Program-made: the position numbers and the translations under genes
Shown: piece after piece, positions 7,764-17,071 of the stretch
Layout of the letters: each line of letters opens with the position of its first letter
Position numbering within the stretch: position 1 is the first letter of the stretch
Assembly: GCF_011064595.1 (NCBI RefSeq)
Contig: NZ_JAALJI010000001.1
Coordinates: forward strand, 186,001-250,000
Source of the DNA: Paludisphaera soli
GTDB lineage: Bacteria > Planctomycetota > Planctomycetia > Isosphaerales > Isosphaeraceae
Length of the DNA: 64,000 nucleotides
Reading direction: 5' to 3'
The notes under the pieces: model-generated
Databases searched by the model: none
Seen by the model: the letters and a program-made list of their open reading frames with translations, nothing else
Told to the model about the DNA's origin: nothing

Positions 7764-9032
7764 ATGCAAGAAAAGTTGAATGCGTGCTATGATGCTTGCG
7801 TTTATGATGGGGGTTCCGGCCGGCCCTGGAAGATCCTTCAGGGCGATTGCCTGGAGCATCTGAAGGCCCTGGGATCGGGGACGGTCGACCTGGCCTATCT
7901 CGACCCCCCATTCCACACCGGGCGGGTGCATCGCCTCACGGCCCGCGACCGCGCGACGGCGTACCAGTTCGACGACGTTTGGGAATCGCCCGACGCCTAT
8001 GCGGCGTTCCTGCTGGTGCGGTTGGAGGAGGTCCGGCGGGTGCTGGCCGACACCGGCTCCCTCTTCTTCCACTGCGGCCGCGACGCCGGGCACGTCGCGA
8101 GGGGGCTGCTGGATCAAGTCTTCGGACCGGGGCGCTTCCGGTCCGAGATCATCTGGCATTACCGGCGGTGGTCGAGCGGATCGTCGGCGTTGCTGCCGGC
8201 TCACCAGACGATCCACTACTACACGAAGACCGAATCTTATGTGTTCAACCCGATCTGGGAACCCTACTCGCCGGCGACGAACGTCGACCAGCTCCTCCAG
8301 CGGCGGCGGAGGGACGGCTCGAGGAAGGCGGTCTACGAGCGCGACGAGCAGGGCCGGCCGGTCCCCGCGGGCCCCAAGCGCGGGGTCCCGCTGGGCGACG
8401 TCTGGGACGTCCCGTACCTGAACCCGAAGGCGCGCGAGCGTACGGGCTATCCCACCCAGAAGCCGCTCGCGCTGCTGGAGCGGATCGTCACGCTGGCGAG
8501 CCGGCCCGGGGACGTCGTGCTCGACCCGTTCTGCGGCAGCGGGACCGCGCTGGTGGCGGCGGCCTCGCTCGGTCGGCGGGCGATCGGGATCGACCTTTCG
8601 GAGCAGGCCGTCGCGCTGACGCGGTCGAGGCTGGAGCGGCCGGTCCGGAGCCGTTCGCGGCTCATGGAACGCGGACGCGAGGCGTACCGCACGGCCGACC
8701 CCGCGAGCCTCGCGCTGCTGGACGGCCTGGATTGCGCCCCGGTGCATCGCAACGCCGGGATCGACGCGATCCTCAAGGAGCCGCACGACGGCCGCCCGGT
8801 CGCGGTGCGCGTCCAGCGCCCGGGGGAGACGCTCGCCGATTCGGCGGCGAAGCTCCGCCGGGCGGGCGCCTCGGCGCGGGCTTCGCGGATGTTCCTCGTC
8901 GTCCGGGAGCCGGTCGCGCCGGGCCAGGTCCCCGAGGGGGTGGAGGTGATCGAGGCCCCGGCCGCCGCGATCGCGAGGCGTCTGCGAGAGCACGCCGCGG
9001 GCGATCCCGAGGCATCGACTTCGGGCGCGTGA
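7764..9032 (+). CDS. Orphan site-specific DNA methyltransferase (beta-class N4/N6)
   Basis: 422 residues from the chosen ATG. Motif IV LDPPF (46-50) comes before motif I DPFCGSGT (254-261), the order of beta-class amino-methyltransferases such as CcrM and type III Mod subunits; the chemistry is transfer of a methyl group from S-adenosylmethionine to adenine N6 or cytosine N4. Between them are the usual HCGRDAGH and TQKP elements, TQKPLALLERI being the region just before motif I. The last ~110 residues form an extra domain (NAGIDAILKEPHDGRPVAVRV) of unknown role. No restriction enzyme gene is adjacent, so it is an orphan. The start is uncertain: an in-frame ATG at 7635 would add 43 residues from the A+T-rich stretch, and neither start has a good ribosome-binding site. 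Confidence 0.8.
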   Translation: MQEKLNACYDACVYDGGSGRPWKILQGDCLEHLKALGSGTVDLAYLDPPFHTGRVHRLTARDRATAYQFDDVWESPDAYAAFLLVRLEEVRRVLADTGSLFFHCGRDAGHVARGLLDQVFGPGRFRSEIIWHYRRWSSGSSALLPAHQTIHYYTKTESYVFNPIWEPYSPATNVDQLLQRRRRDGSRKAVYERDEQGRPVPAGPKRGVPLGDVWDVPYLNPKARERTGYPTQKPLALLERIVTLASRPGDVVLDPFCGSGTALVAAASLGRRAIGIDLSEQAVALTRSRLERPVRSRSRLMERGREAYRTADPASLALLDGLDCAPVHRNAGIDAILKEPHDGRPVAVRVQRPGETLADSAAKLRRAGASARASRMFLVVREPVAPGQVPEGVEVIEAPAAAIARRLREHAAGDPEASTSGA

Positions 9033-9067
9033 AAAAACGCCGCCCCGGGAGATCCCGGGGCGGCGTT
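9032..9067 (-). terminator. Rho-independent terminator of rpsA
   Basis: A perfect 14-bp stem, arms 9036-9049 and 9054-9067, loop AGAT. On the minus strand the hairpin is followed by a run of six T. It lies 43 bases after the rpsA stop and abuts the methyltransferase stop, so it may act on both. Confidence 0.85.
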
Positions 9068-9110
9068 CGCGATGACGACGTAGGGAGTGGGCGAGGCCGG
9101 TCGGCCGCGC

Positions 9111-10997
<1,887 letters not shown>

Positions 10998-11129
10998 GTG
11001 TTCGATTCGTGGATGTCTTCCGCCCGGGGCCGAGCCGCGGCCGCGGCGGACTCGCCGCCTCCCCACGACTCGCGCGACGCCCCGCGAAGGGCGAGAGGCG
11101 CGATCTCGAGAGGAACGGGCGAAAGCCGG

Positions 11130-11167
11130 AAAAACAAAAAACCACCCGACACGCGCCGGATGGGTGG
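11130..11167 (-). terminator. Terminator-like hairpin in the rpsA leader (possible attenuator)
   Basis: On the minus strand CCACCC (11162-11167) pairs with GGGTGG (11142-11147) around a 14-base loop and is followed by TTTTTTGTTTTT (11141-11130). It lies between the candidate rpsA promoter and the rpsA start, 133 bases upstream of the ATG, so reading through it would be required for S1 synthesis. Confidence 0.5.
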
Positions 11168-11177
11168 ACTCTGACGA

Positions 11178-11207
11178 ATCGTATCAGGGAAGCCGGGTCG
11201 ATGACAA
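11178..11207 (-). promoter_or_regulatory. rpsA: Candidate rpsA promoter
   Basis: Minus strand: TTGTCA (11207-11202), 18-base spacer, TACGAT (11183-11178). Both hexamers are close to consensus. It would start the transcript near 11171, just ahead of the terminator-like hairpin. Confidence 0.5.
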
Positions 11208-11368
11208 CCGCATTCGGCCCGGCTCTTGCAGAAGGGCCCGCGTCCGGGCGGCCTTGACCCCGCCCGCGGCCCGCGATAGCCTGCCCGTCGAGCGGAAGGC
11301 GACCGGCCCCCGCCCCGCCGAACGCGGGGGACGGCCGGCGACCTGCGCCGCCGCCGAGGTGTCCACGG

Positions 11369-11908
11369 ATGAGACGTCGCGCGACGAGGCGGGCCCGGCT
11401 GGCGGGCATGGGCGTGTTGTTGCTCTCGACCGGGTGCGCCCTCACGACGCCCCGGGTCCCCCCCCCCTCGCCCGAGAGCCAGGAGTTCGCGTTCTCCGCC
11501 GGCCAGGGCTCGCGCACCTTCGCCGCGCCCCCGTCGGCGGTCGTCCCGGCGGTCGCCGAGGCCCTCGGCGACCTCGGCTTGCAGGAGATCCGCCCCGCCC
11601 GCGACGGCACCGTCGTCCGCTACCAGGCCGTCACCGCCGACGACCGCTCCGCCTCGGTCACGATCCGGTCGCTCGGCGGGACCTCGCACGCCTCCGTCCG
11701 CGTGGGTTGGTTCGGCGACGAAGCCCTCGCTCGCGCGATCCTCGACCGCACCGCCGTCCGCCTTGGCCACAGCGATCCCGAGCCCATCCCCGACTCCGCC
11801 CCCAGCACCCCGGGCTCCAACCCCTTCTTCTCCCGGACCGCGATCCCCGACTCGGTCATGCTCCGCGACCAGGCCGACGCCGCCTACACCGATCGGGTCG
11901 TCCCCTGA
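11369..11908 (+). CDS. Small lipoprotein, DUF3568-like
   Basis: 179 residues. A very basic N-terminus, a short hydrophobic stretch and the lipobox LSTGC with C23 mark it as a lipoprotein. The middle (about residues 45-130) reads as a small alpha/beta domain: FAAPPSAVVPAVAEALGDLG, then DGTVVRYQAVTADDRSASVTIR. That pattern resembles the DUF3568-like lipoproteins, in which a helix precedes a set of strands. The C-terminal 40 residues are proline- and serine-rich. GAGGTG lies 9 bases before the start. It is divergent from rpsA and ends at a strong hairpin at 11989-12009. The function is unknown and the family match is tentative. Confidence 0.7.
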   Translation: MRRRATRRARLAGMGVLLLSTGCALTTPRVPPPSPESQEFAFSAGQGSRTFAAPPSAVVPAVAEALGDLGLQEIRPARDGTVVRYQAVTADDRSASVTIRSLGGTSHASVRVGWFGDEALARAILDRTAVRLGHSDPEPIPDSAPSTPGSNPFFSRTAIPDSVMLRDQADAAYTDRVVP

Positions 11909-11984
11909 TCGATCGCGGCGAGTCGAAGTCGCCGCGACGCGAATCGCCCGCCGCCGGTCCCGACCCTCGAACGCCTTCGAAACG

Positions 11985-12331
11985 CGAAAGCCGCCGGAGT
12001 CCGGCGGCTCTTACGTTGTCGCTTAGTTAGGCGAATCGTTGGCCCACTGCGGTCCGGGCCGATCGTCACATCCTTGTGAAATCGGGATCCGGACCGTGTG
12101 GCCGAACGTGAGGGGACGCCCCCGGCGAGGCCGGCGGAAGCCCCTCAAAAGGAAGGTCGAACCGGACGAGCGCATCCTTGCCGCCTGGAATCGAACCTTG
12201 AGCTTTGGAGTCGAGATCCGCGACGCCTGGAAGCGGCGTGCGGTGCGAGGGATGAAAGGATGAAATCGGAACAAGCAGGTGCAACGGCATGACACATTGT
12301 TGATGTTTTTTCGTCGTCATGTCGCGAACGA
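11985..12331 (-). ncRNA. Candidate minus-strand transcript of unknown nature
   Basis: A well-formed promoter on the minus strand (12337-12365) and a hairpin with T-rich flank (11989-12009) delimit about 345 bases with no recognised gene. Two small minus-strand frames fit inside: 12066-12320 (84 residues, ATG about 10 bases from the predicted transcript start, no ribosome-binding site) and 12023-12295 (90 residues, arginine-rich). Neither looks like a known protein and neither has a Shine-Dalgarno sequence. It may be a small RNA or a short unknown protein. It does not match tmRNA, RNase P RNA, 6S RNA or SRP RNA hallmarks that I could recall. Confidence 0.3.
11989..12009. terminator. Hairpin, probable bidirectional terminator
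   Basis: AGCCGCCGGA (11989-11998) pairs perfectly with TCCGGCGGCT (12000-12009) around one base. On the minus strand it is followed by TTCGCGTTT. It closes the lipoprotein gene on the plus strand and would also end the minus-strand unit proposed at 11985-12331. Confidence 0.55.
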
Positions 12332-12336
12332 ACGTC

Positions 12337-12365
12337 AAAATACGACCAATCCGCGTGCGAGTCAA
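12337..12365 (-). promoter_or_regulatory. Promoter reading into a region without a recognised gene
   Basis: Minus strand: TTGACT (12365-12360), 17-base spacer, TATTTT (12342-12337). The spacing is ideal and the surrounding sequence is A+T-richer than average. The predicted start is near 12330. Confidence 0.5.
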
Positions 12366-12820
12366 CCCTCCCTTTGATTTTTCTTCAGGCGACTCGCGGT
12401 CCGATTTCTCGCCCACGCCGGGTCCCGGGCGGCGTCCGGCGTGAGCCTCGGCCCGCGTCCGCCGCCCCTCGGGGCGACCCGGACGAGGCGCCGGGACGCG
12501 GCCACTCGGGCTCCGTCGCCGCCGACTCGGGGTCGTCGCGTTCCCGACGCGCCGTGCGGACATCCCGCATTCGCTCCCGGCGAGCCCGAGCGAGTGACAC
12601 TCGATTGGCCAAACTAGACGCCGCTCGAGCCGGCCCGCAGCATTGGTTTAATTTTACTGATCCCTTCATGAAACCTCTTGTTCGCGCGTGCCGACTCCGG
12701 GGCGCGACATCCGAGGGGTTCGCGCGTGTGGGGTCGGGGCGGGCACGCCCTATAATGGCCCTCGGGCGGGTCGTGCCGCCCCGACGGCTCGCGGGCGAGT
12801 CGCGAAGTCGAGGGGATCCG
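12366..12820. other. Gap upstream of the copper ATPase
   Basis: No supported gene in this 455-base stretch. The frame of the ATPase is open to 12374, but the N-terminal reading is arginine-rich and lacks initiation signals, so it is treated as non-coding. A perfect -10 box lies at 12751-12756. Confidence 0.5.
12751..12756 (+). promoter_or_regulatory. -10 box TATAAT of the copper ATPase gene
   Basis: The context is GCCCTATAATGGCCC. No recognisable -35 is present at 16-18 bases; a metal-sensing activator or a different sigma factor could compensate. The leader would be about 60 bases. Confidence 0.45.
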
Positions 12821-15379
12821 ATGCGAGGACCAGCCATGTCGAGCGCCACGGAGACGTGGGAAGTGCCCGTCCGGGGGATGACCTGCGGCCATTGCGTCCG
12901 CGCCGTGACGAAGGCGCTCGAGGCGACGCCGGGGGTGGCGTCGGCCGTCGTCGACCTGGCCGGAGCACGGGCCGAGGTCGCCGTCGATCCCGACCTGGCG
13001 CGTCGCGAGGCGTTGGCCAGGGCGATCCGGGATGCCGGCTACGAGACCGACGACGCGACCGCCCCGCCGCCGCCCCCCTCGCCCGAACTCGTGAGCATCG
13101 GCGGGCTCGTCCCGAAGGTGGACCCGACGGCGCCTGCGGCCCACTCGGCCCTGGAGGAGCCGCGCGAGGAGTGGGACCTGGCGATCGGCGGCATGCACTG
13201 CGCCAGCTGCGTCGTCCGGGTCGAGAAGGCCCTGAAGGACGTGCCCGGGGTCGAGGACGCTCGGGTCAACCTGGCGACGGAACGCGCGGCGGTGATCGTC
13301 GACCCGGCCCGGGTCGAAGTCGACGCCCTGGCCCGCGCCGCGGCCGTCGCCGGGTACTCGGCCCGGCGCGACGACCTGATGTTCGGGGCCCGAGCCGCCG
13401 CGCAGCTCCGCGAGGAGCGGGCGGCCGGCGTCGCCCTCTGGCGGCGCCGGCTGGTCGTGGGCGTGGTCGCGACCGTGCCGCTGGTCGCGCTCGCGATCGG
13501 CTCGATGGTCGTCCCGGCCTGGCATCATGCGGCCTGGGTCGGCTGGACGATGGCCGGCCTGGCGGCGTTCCTCCAGGTCTTCCTGGGCGGCCCCTACATC
13601 GCCGGGGCCTGGAAACGCCTGCGGCAGGGCTCGACCAACATGGACACCCTGATCGCCCTGGGGACGTCCACCGCCTTCCTCTACAGCCTCTTCCACCTGC
13701 TGAGAGGCCAGGTGCATCAGGCCCACTTCTTCATGGACGCCGGCCTGATTTTGACCCTGATCACGCTGGGCAAGTTCCTGGAAGTCCGCGCCCGGGGAAA
13801 CGCCGGCGCGGCGGTGGAGCGGCTGCTGGACCTGGCCCCCCGCACGGCGAGGCGGCTCGACGAGTCGGGCGGGTTCCTGGAAGTGCCGATCGCCGACCTG
13901 AAGCGGGGCGATCGGGTCCGCGTGCAGCCGGGCGAGGCCGTCCCGGTCGACGGCGACGTGCTGGAGGGCGAATCCGAGGTCGACGAGTCGATGCTCACCG
14001 GCGAGTCGATCCCGGTCGCCAAGCGGCCCGGCGACCGCGTCACCGGCGCGACGATGAACGGCGACGGCTCCTTGGTCGTCGAGGCCAGGCGGTTGGGCAA
14101 GGAGAGCGCCCTGGAGCAGATGGTCCGGCTCGTCCTCGCGGCCCAGGGATCGAAGGCGGGGGTGCAGCGACTGGCCGATCGGGTCTCCTCGGTCTTCGTC
14201 CCGGTCGTGCTCGCGATCGCGGCGGCGACGCTCCTGGGCTGGGGGCTCGCCACCGGCGATTGGGGGCGGGCCGTGCTCAACGCGGCGGCCGTGCTGATCA
14301 TCGCCTGCCCGTGCGCCCTGGGGCTGGCGACGCCGATGGCCGTCGCCGTGGCGACCGGCCGGGGCGCCCGCTCGGGCTTGTTCCTGCGCGAGGCGTCTTC
14401 GCTGGAGAAGATGGACCGGCTCGGCGCGATCGTCTTCGACAAGACGGGCACCCTGACCGAGGGCCGGCCCAGCCTCGTCGAGGCCCGCCCCCTGCCCGGC
14501 TGGGACGAGGCCGAGGTCGTCGCGCTGATGGCGGCGGCGGAGTCGTCGAGCGAGCACCCGCTCGCCAGGGCCTTCGAGGGCCGGGGGGACGGCCGCGCCG
14601 CGACCGATTTCCGGGCGATCCGGGGGCGGGGCGTCTCGGCGACCGTGGAAGGCCGCAAGGTGCTCGTCGGCTCGCGGGCCCTGCTGACGAGCCAGGGGGT
14701 CGACGTGTCGGCCCTCGACCCGATCGCCGAGGCCTGGGAGAATCAGGCGCGCACGGTCCTCTGCGCGGCGGTCGACGGCCAGGCCGTCGGGGCGGCGGCG
14801 TTGGCGGATCGCCTCAAGCCGCACGCCCGCGAAGTCGTGGCCGCGCTTCGCACGCGCGGCATGGACGTGTTCCTGCTGACCGGCGACAACCCCGCGACGG
14901 CCCGCGCCGTGGGGGCCGAACTGGGCCTGGCGGCCGATCGCGTGATCGCCGGCGTGTTGCCCGACGCGAAGGCCGCGAAGATCGGAGCGATTCGGGACGA
15001 ATTGAAGGGACGAGGGGTCGCGATGGTCGGCGACGGGCTCAACGACGCCCCCGCGCTGGCGGCGGCCGACGTCGGGATCGCGCTGGGGACCGGCGCCGAC
15101 CTGGCGAAGGCGGCGGCCGACGTGGTGGCGGCCTCGGGGGACCTCCAGGCGGTGCCCCGGGCGCTCGTGCTGGGGCGGGAAACGCTGCGGGCGATCCGCC
15201 AGAACTTGTTCTGGGCGTTCGCGTACAATACCCTGGGGATTCCCCTGGCGGCCCTCGGCCTCTTCGGCCGATACGGCCCGATGATCGCCGCGCTGGCGAT
15301 GTCGCTCAGCTCGGTCACGGTCGTCGCCCGCTCCGGCTGGCTCGCCAGGCTCGACCTCGACGAGTCGACCGGGACTTGA
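12821..15379 (+). CDS. copA: Cu(I)-translocating P1B-type ATPase
   Basis: 852 residues. Two heavy-metal-associated domains: GMTCGHC at 19-25 and GMHCASC at about 123-129. Then come eight predicted membrane helices, the actuator motif TGES, the transport motif CPC (about 496), the phosphorylation motif DKTGT (about 539), the SEHP motif and the hinge GDGLNDAP (about 738). The last two helices carry YN (FAYNTLG) and MSLSS, the Cu(I) signature, so copper export from the cytoplasm is the likely role. AGGGG is placed before the ATG at 12821; an in-frame ATG at 12836 with GAGGA is an alternative start. No copper chaperone or regulator is adjacent. Confidence 0.93.
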   Translation: MRGPAMSSATETWEVPVRGMTCGHCVRAVTKALEATPGVASAVVDLAGARAEVAVDPDLARREALARAIRDAGYETDDATAPPPPPSPELVSIGGLVPKVDPTAPAAHSALEEPREEWDLAIGGMHCASCVVRVEKALKDVPGVEDARVNLATERAAVIVDPARVEVDALARAAAVAGYSARRDDLMFGARAAAQLREERAAGVALWRRRLVVGVVATVPLVALAIGSMVVPAWHHAAWVGWTMAGLAAFLQVFLGGPYIAGAWKRLRQGSTNMDTLIALGTSTAFLYSLFHLLRGQVHQAHFFMDAGLILTLITLGKFLEVRARGNAGAAVERLLDLAPRTARRLDESGGFLEVPIADLKRGDRVRVQPGEAVPVDGDVLEGESEVDESMLTGESIPVAKRPGDRVTGATMNGDGSLVVEARRLGKESALEQMVRLVLAAQGSKAGVQRLADRVSSVFVPVVLAIAAATLLGWGLATGDWGRAVLNAAAVLIIACPCALGLATPMAVAVATGRGARSGLFLREASSLEKMDRLGAIVFDKTGTLTEGRPSLVEARPLPGWDEAEVVALMAAAESSSEHPLARAFEGRGDGRAATDFRAIRGRGVSATVEGRKVLVGSRALLTSQGVDVSALDPIAEAWENQARTVLCAAVDGQAVGAAALADRLKPHAREVVAALRTRGMDVFLLTGDNPATARAVGAELGLAADRVIAGVLPDAKAAKIGAIRDELKGRGVAMVGDGLNDAPALAAADVGIALGTGADLAKAAADVVAASGDLQAVPRALVLGRETLRAIRQNLFWAFAYNTLGIPLAALGLFGRYGPMIAALAMSLSSVTVVARSGWLARLDLDESTGT

Positions 15380-15426
15380 GGTCGGGCGCCCGTCGCTCCT
15401 CCGGTCGAAACGGAACGGAACGCTGT

Positions 15427-16521
15427 ATGGGCGATGAGCCGCCGGCCTCGCGAGGGCGCATCGCGTCCCTGGACCAGTTCCGGGGCTACACGGTCGCCGG
15501 GATGCTGCTCGTGAACTTCGTCGGCGGGCTGGACGCCTTCCATCCGATCTTCAAGCATCACAACACGTATTGCAGCTATGCCGATACGATCATGCCGCAG
15601 TTCTTCTTCGCGGTGGGGTTCTCGTACCGGCTGACTTTCCTGCGCAGGCTGGCGGAGCTGGGTCGGCGCGAGGCGTCCCTGGCCGTCGTGCGGCGGGCGC
15701 TGGGGCTGATCCTCGTCGGCTTCCTGCTCTATCACCTGGACGGCAAGGTCAAGACCTGGGATGAGTTGCGGTCGCTAGGCGTCTCGGGGTTCCTGGCGTC
15801 CGCCTTCCGCCGCGAGCTTTGCCAGACGCTCGTGCAGATCGCGATCACCTCGATCTGGATCCTGCCCGTCGTCGCGTCCTCGGCGCGGGCCCGGGTCCTG
15901 TACCTGATCGGCGGGGCGATCCTGCACCTGGTCTTCTCGAAGTGGTTCTACCTCGACTACGCCTGGAAAACCCCGGTGATCGACGGCGGCTGGCTCGGCA
16001 TCCTGAGCTGGGCGATCCCAATGCTCGCCGGCACGCTGGCCTACGACGCGATCGCCGCCCGCGACGACTCCGGACGCCCTCGGGCGTCCGCCGTGCCGAC
16101 CTTGCTGGCCTGGGGGGCCGTGATGATGCTCGCGGGCTATGGCCTCGCCTCGATGCGGGGCCTCGCCGCGCCGCCGTTCACGCCGCCGGCCGAGGGGTAC
16201 GTCGTGGACCTCTGGACGATGAGCCAGCGGACGGGGAGCGTCTCGTACATGACCTTCGCCGCCGGGGTCTCCCTGGCCGTCTACGCCCTGTTCGTCCTCG
16301 CATGCGACGCCCTGGGCTGGTCCATCGGCCTTTTTCGCACCTTCGGGACCAACGCCCTGGCGGCGTACATCCTGCATGGGATGGTCGCGGCGGCCGTGCG
16401 GCCCTATCTCCCGCGCGACGCGCCCCTCTGGTATGCGATCGCTGGGACGCTCCTCTACTTCGCGATCTGCTGGGGGCTGATTCGGTACCTGGAAAATAAC
16501 CGGCTGTTCCTCAAGCTGTGA
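15427..16521 (+). CDS. Multi-span membrane acyltransferase of the HGSNAT/DUF5009 type
   Basis: 364 residues with about ten hydrophobic segments. The N-terminal RIASLDQFRGYTVAGMLLVN is the hallmark of the heparan-alpha-glucosaminide N-acetyltransferase-like family: an Asp-x-x-Arg-Gly motif at the start of helix 1. The next conserved element is an HHNTYCSYADTIMPQFFFAVG segment with histidines in the first loop. These enzymes move acetyl groups across membranes to sugars. The substrate here is unknown; modification of an envelope glycan is plausible. It starts 47 bases after the copper ATPase with only a weak ribosome-binding site (GGAACG), so it could be cotranscribed. Functional coupling to copper export is not indicated. 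Confidence 0.8.
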   Translation: MGDEPPASRGRIASLDQFRGYTVAGMLLVNFVGGLDAFHPIFKHHNTYCSYADTIMPQFFFAVGFSYRLTFLRRLAELGRREASLAVVRRALGLILVGFLLYHLDGKVKTWDELRSLGVSGFLASAFRRELCQTLVQIAITSIWILPVVASSARARVLYLIGGAILHLVFSKWFYLDYAWKTPVIDGGWLGILSWAIPMLAGTLAYDAIAARDDSGRPRASAVPTLLAWGAVMMLAGYGLASMRGLAAPPFTPPAEGYVVDLWTMSQRTGSVSYMTFAAGVSLAVYALFVLACDALGWSIGLFRTFGTNALAAYILHGMVAAAVRPYLPRDAPLWYAIAGTLLYFAICWGLIRYLENNRLFLKL

Positions 16522-16658
16522 GCGGGATCGTCTTCCACCAGTGGGTGGCGACCGAGGAAGGGGCTTTGAGATGGCCCTTCGAGGGTTAGATTTCTCTTCC
16601 GGGATCTGCCGGCCCGCTACACTCTTGGGGCGTGGGGACGACTCCGAGGGAGCGAAGG

Positions 16659-16958
16659 ATGGGCTGGGCATCGCACTACATTGCTGGCCTCACACAGGGC
16701 GAAGCTGTGCAGTTCCGCCCCCGTGGCAACTCGATGCAGGGCAAGATCGAATCGGGACAGCTCTGCACGGTGGAGCCGATCGACCCGGCCACCTTGACGG
16801 TGGGCGACATCGTCCTGTGCAAGGTCAACGGGAGGGAATACCTCCACCTGGTCAAGGCGATCCAGGGGAGTCGCTTTCAGATCGGGAACAACCGGGGGAG
16901 GATCAACGGCTGGATCTCCGCCAGCTCGATCTTCGGAAAGTGCGTCCGAGTCGAGTGA
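16659..16958 (+). CDS. Minimal S24/S26-like serine peptidase domain
   Basis: 99 residues. GNSMQGKIESGQ (23-34) matches the nucleophile loop of the LexA/signal-peptidase clan, with S25 as the catalytic serine. HLVKAIQG supplies K66 at the position of the general base. The 41-residue spacing is close to that of LexA and UmuD. There is no transmembrane helix, no signal peptide and no DNA-binding domain, so it is neither a normal signal peptidase nor a LexA repressor. GAGGGAG 7 bases before this ATG decides the start; a GTG 27 bases upstream is less likely. The role is unknown. It could be a UmuD-like or maturation protease, or a sensor that lost its other domains. Confidence 0.72.
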   Translation: MGWASHYIAGLTQGEAVQFRPRGNSMQGKIESGQLCTVEPIDPATLTVGDIVLCKVNGREYLHLVKAIQGSRFQIGNNRGRINGWISASSIFGKCVRVE

Positions 16959-17000
16959 CAGGCCCGTCGCCACTGGGGACGGGAACGAGAGGACGAAAAC

Positions 17001-17040
17001 GGGACCGCCCCGCGGCCTGGCTGGCCAGCGGGTCGGTCCC
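17001..17040 (-). terminator. Terminator of the metalloprotease gene
   Basis: Two 13-base arms (17001-17013 and 17028-17040) pair with one mismatch, and on the minus strand the hairpin is followed by GTTTTC. It lies 32 bases after the metalloprotease stop and also close to the convergent peptidase gene. Confidence 0.65.
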
Positions 17041-17071
17041 GGAGTGTTGACGTCGACTCATCGAGGCTCGA

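Noticed and set aside
12184-12200. GGTTCGATTCCAG-like sequence on the minus strand, reminiscent of a tRNA T-loop
   Set aside because: The flanking bases do not pair as a T-stem, and no acceptor, D or anticodon arm could be traced; it is treated as chance.
12039-12263. Small plus-strand frame (74 residues, Arg/Lys-rich)
   Set aside because: No ribosome-binding site, no family resemblance, and better explained as antisense to the proposed minus-strand unit.
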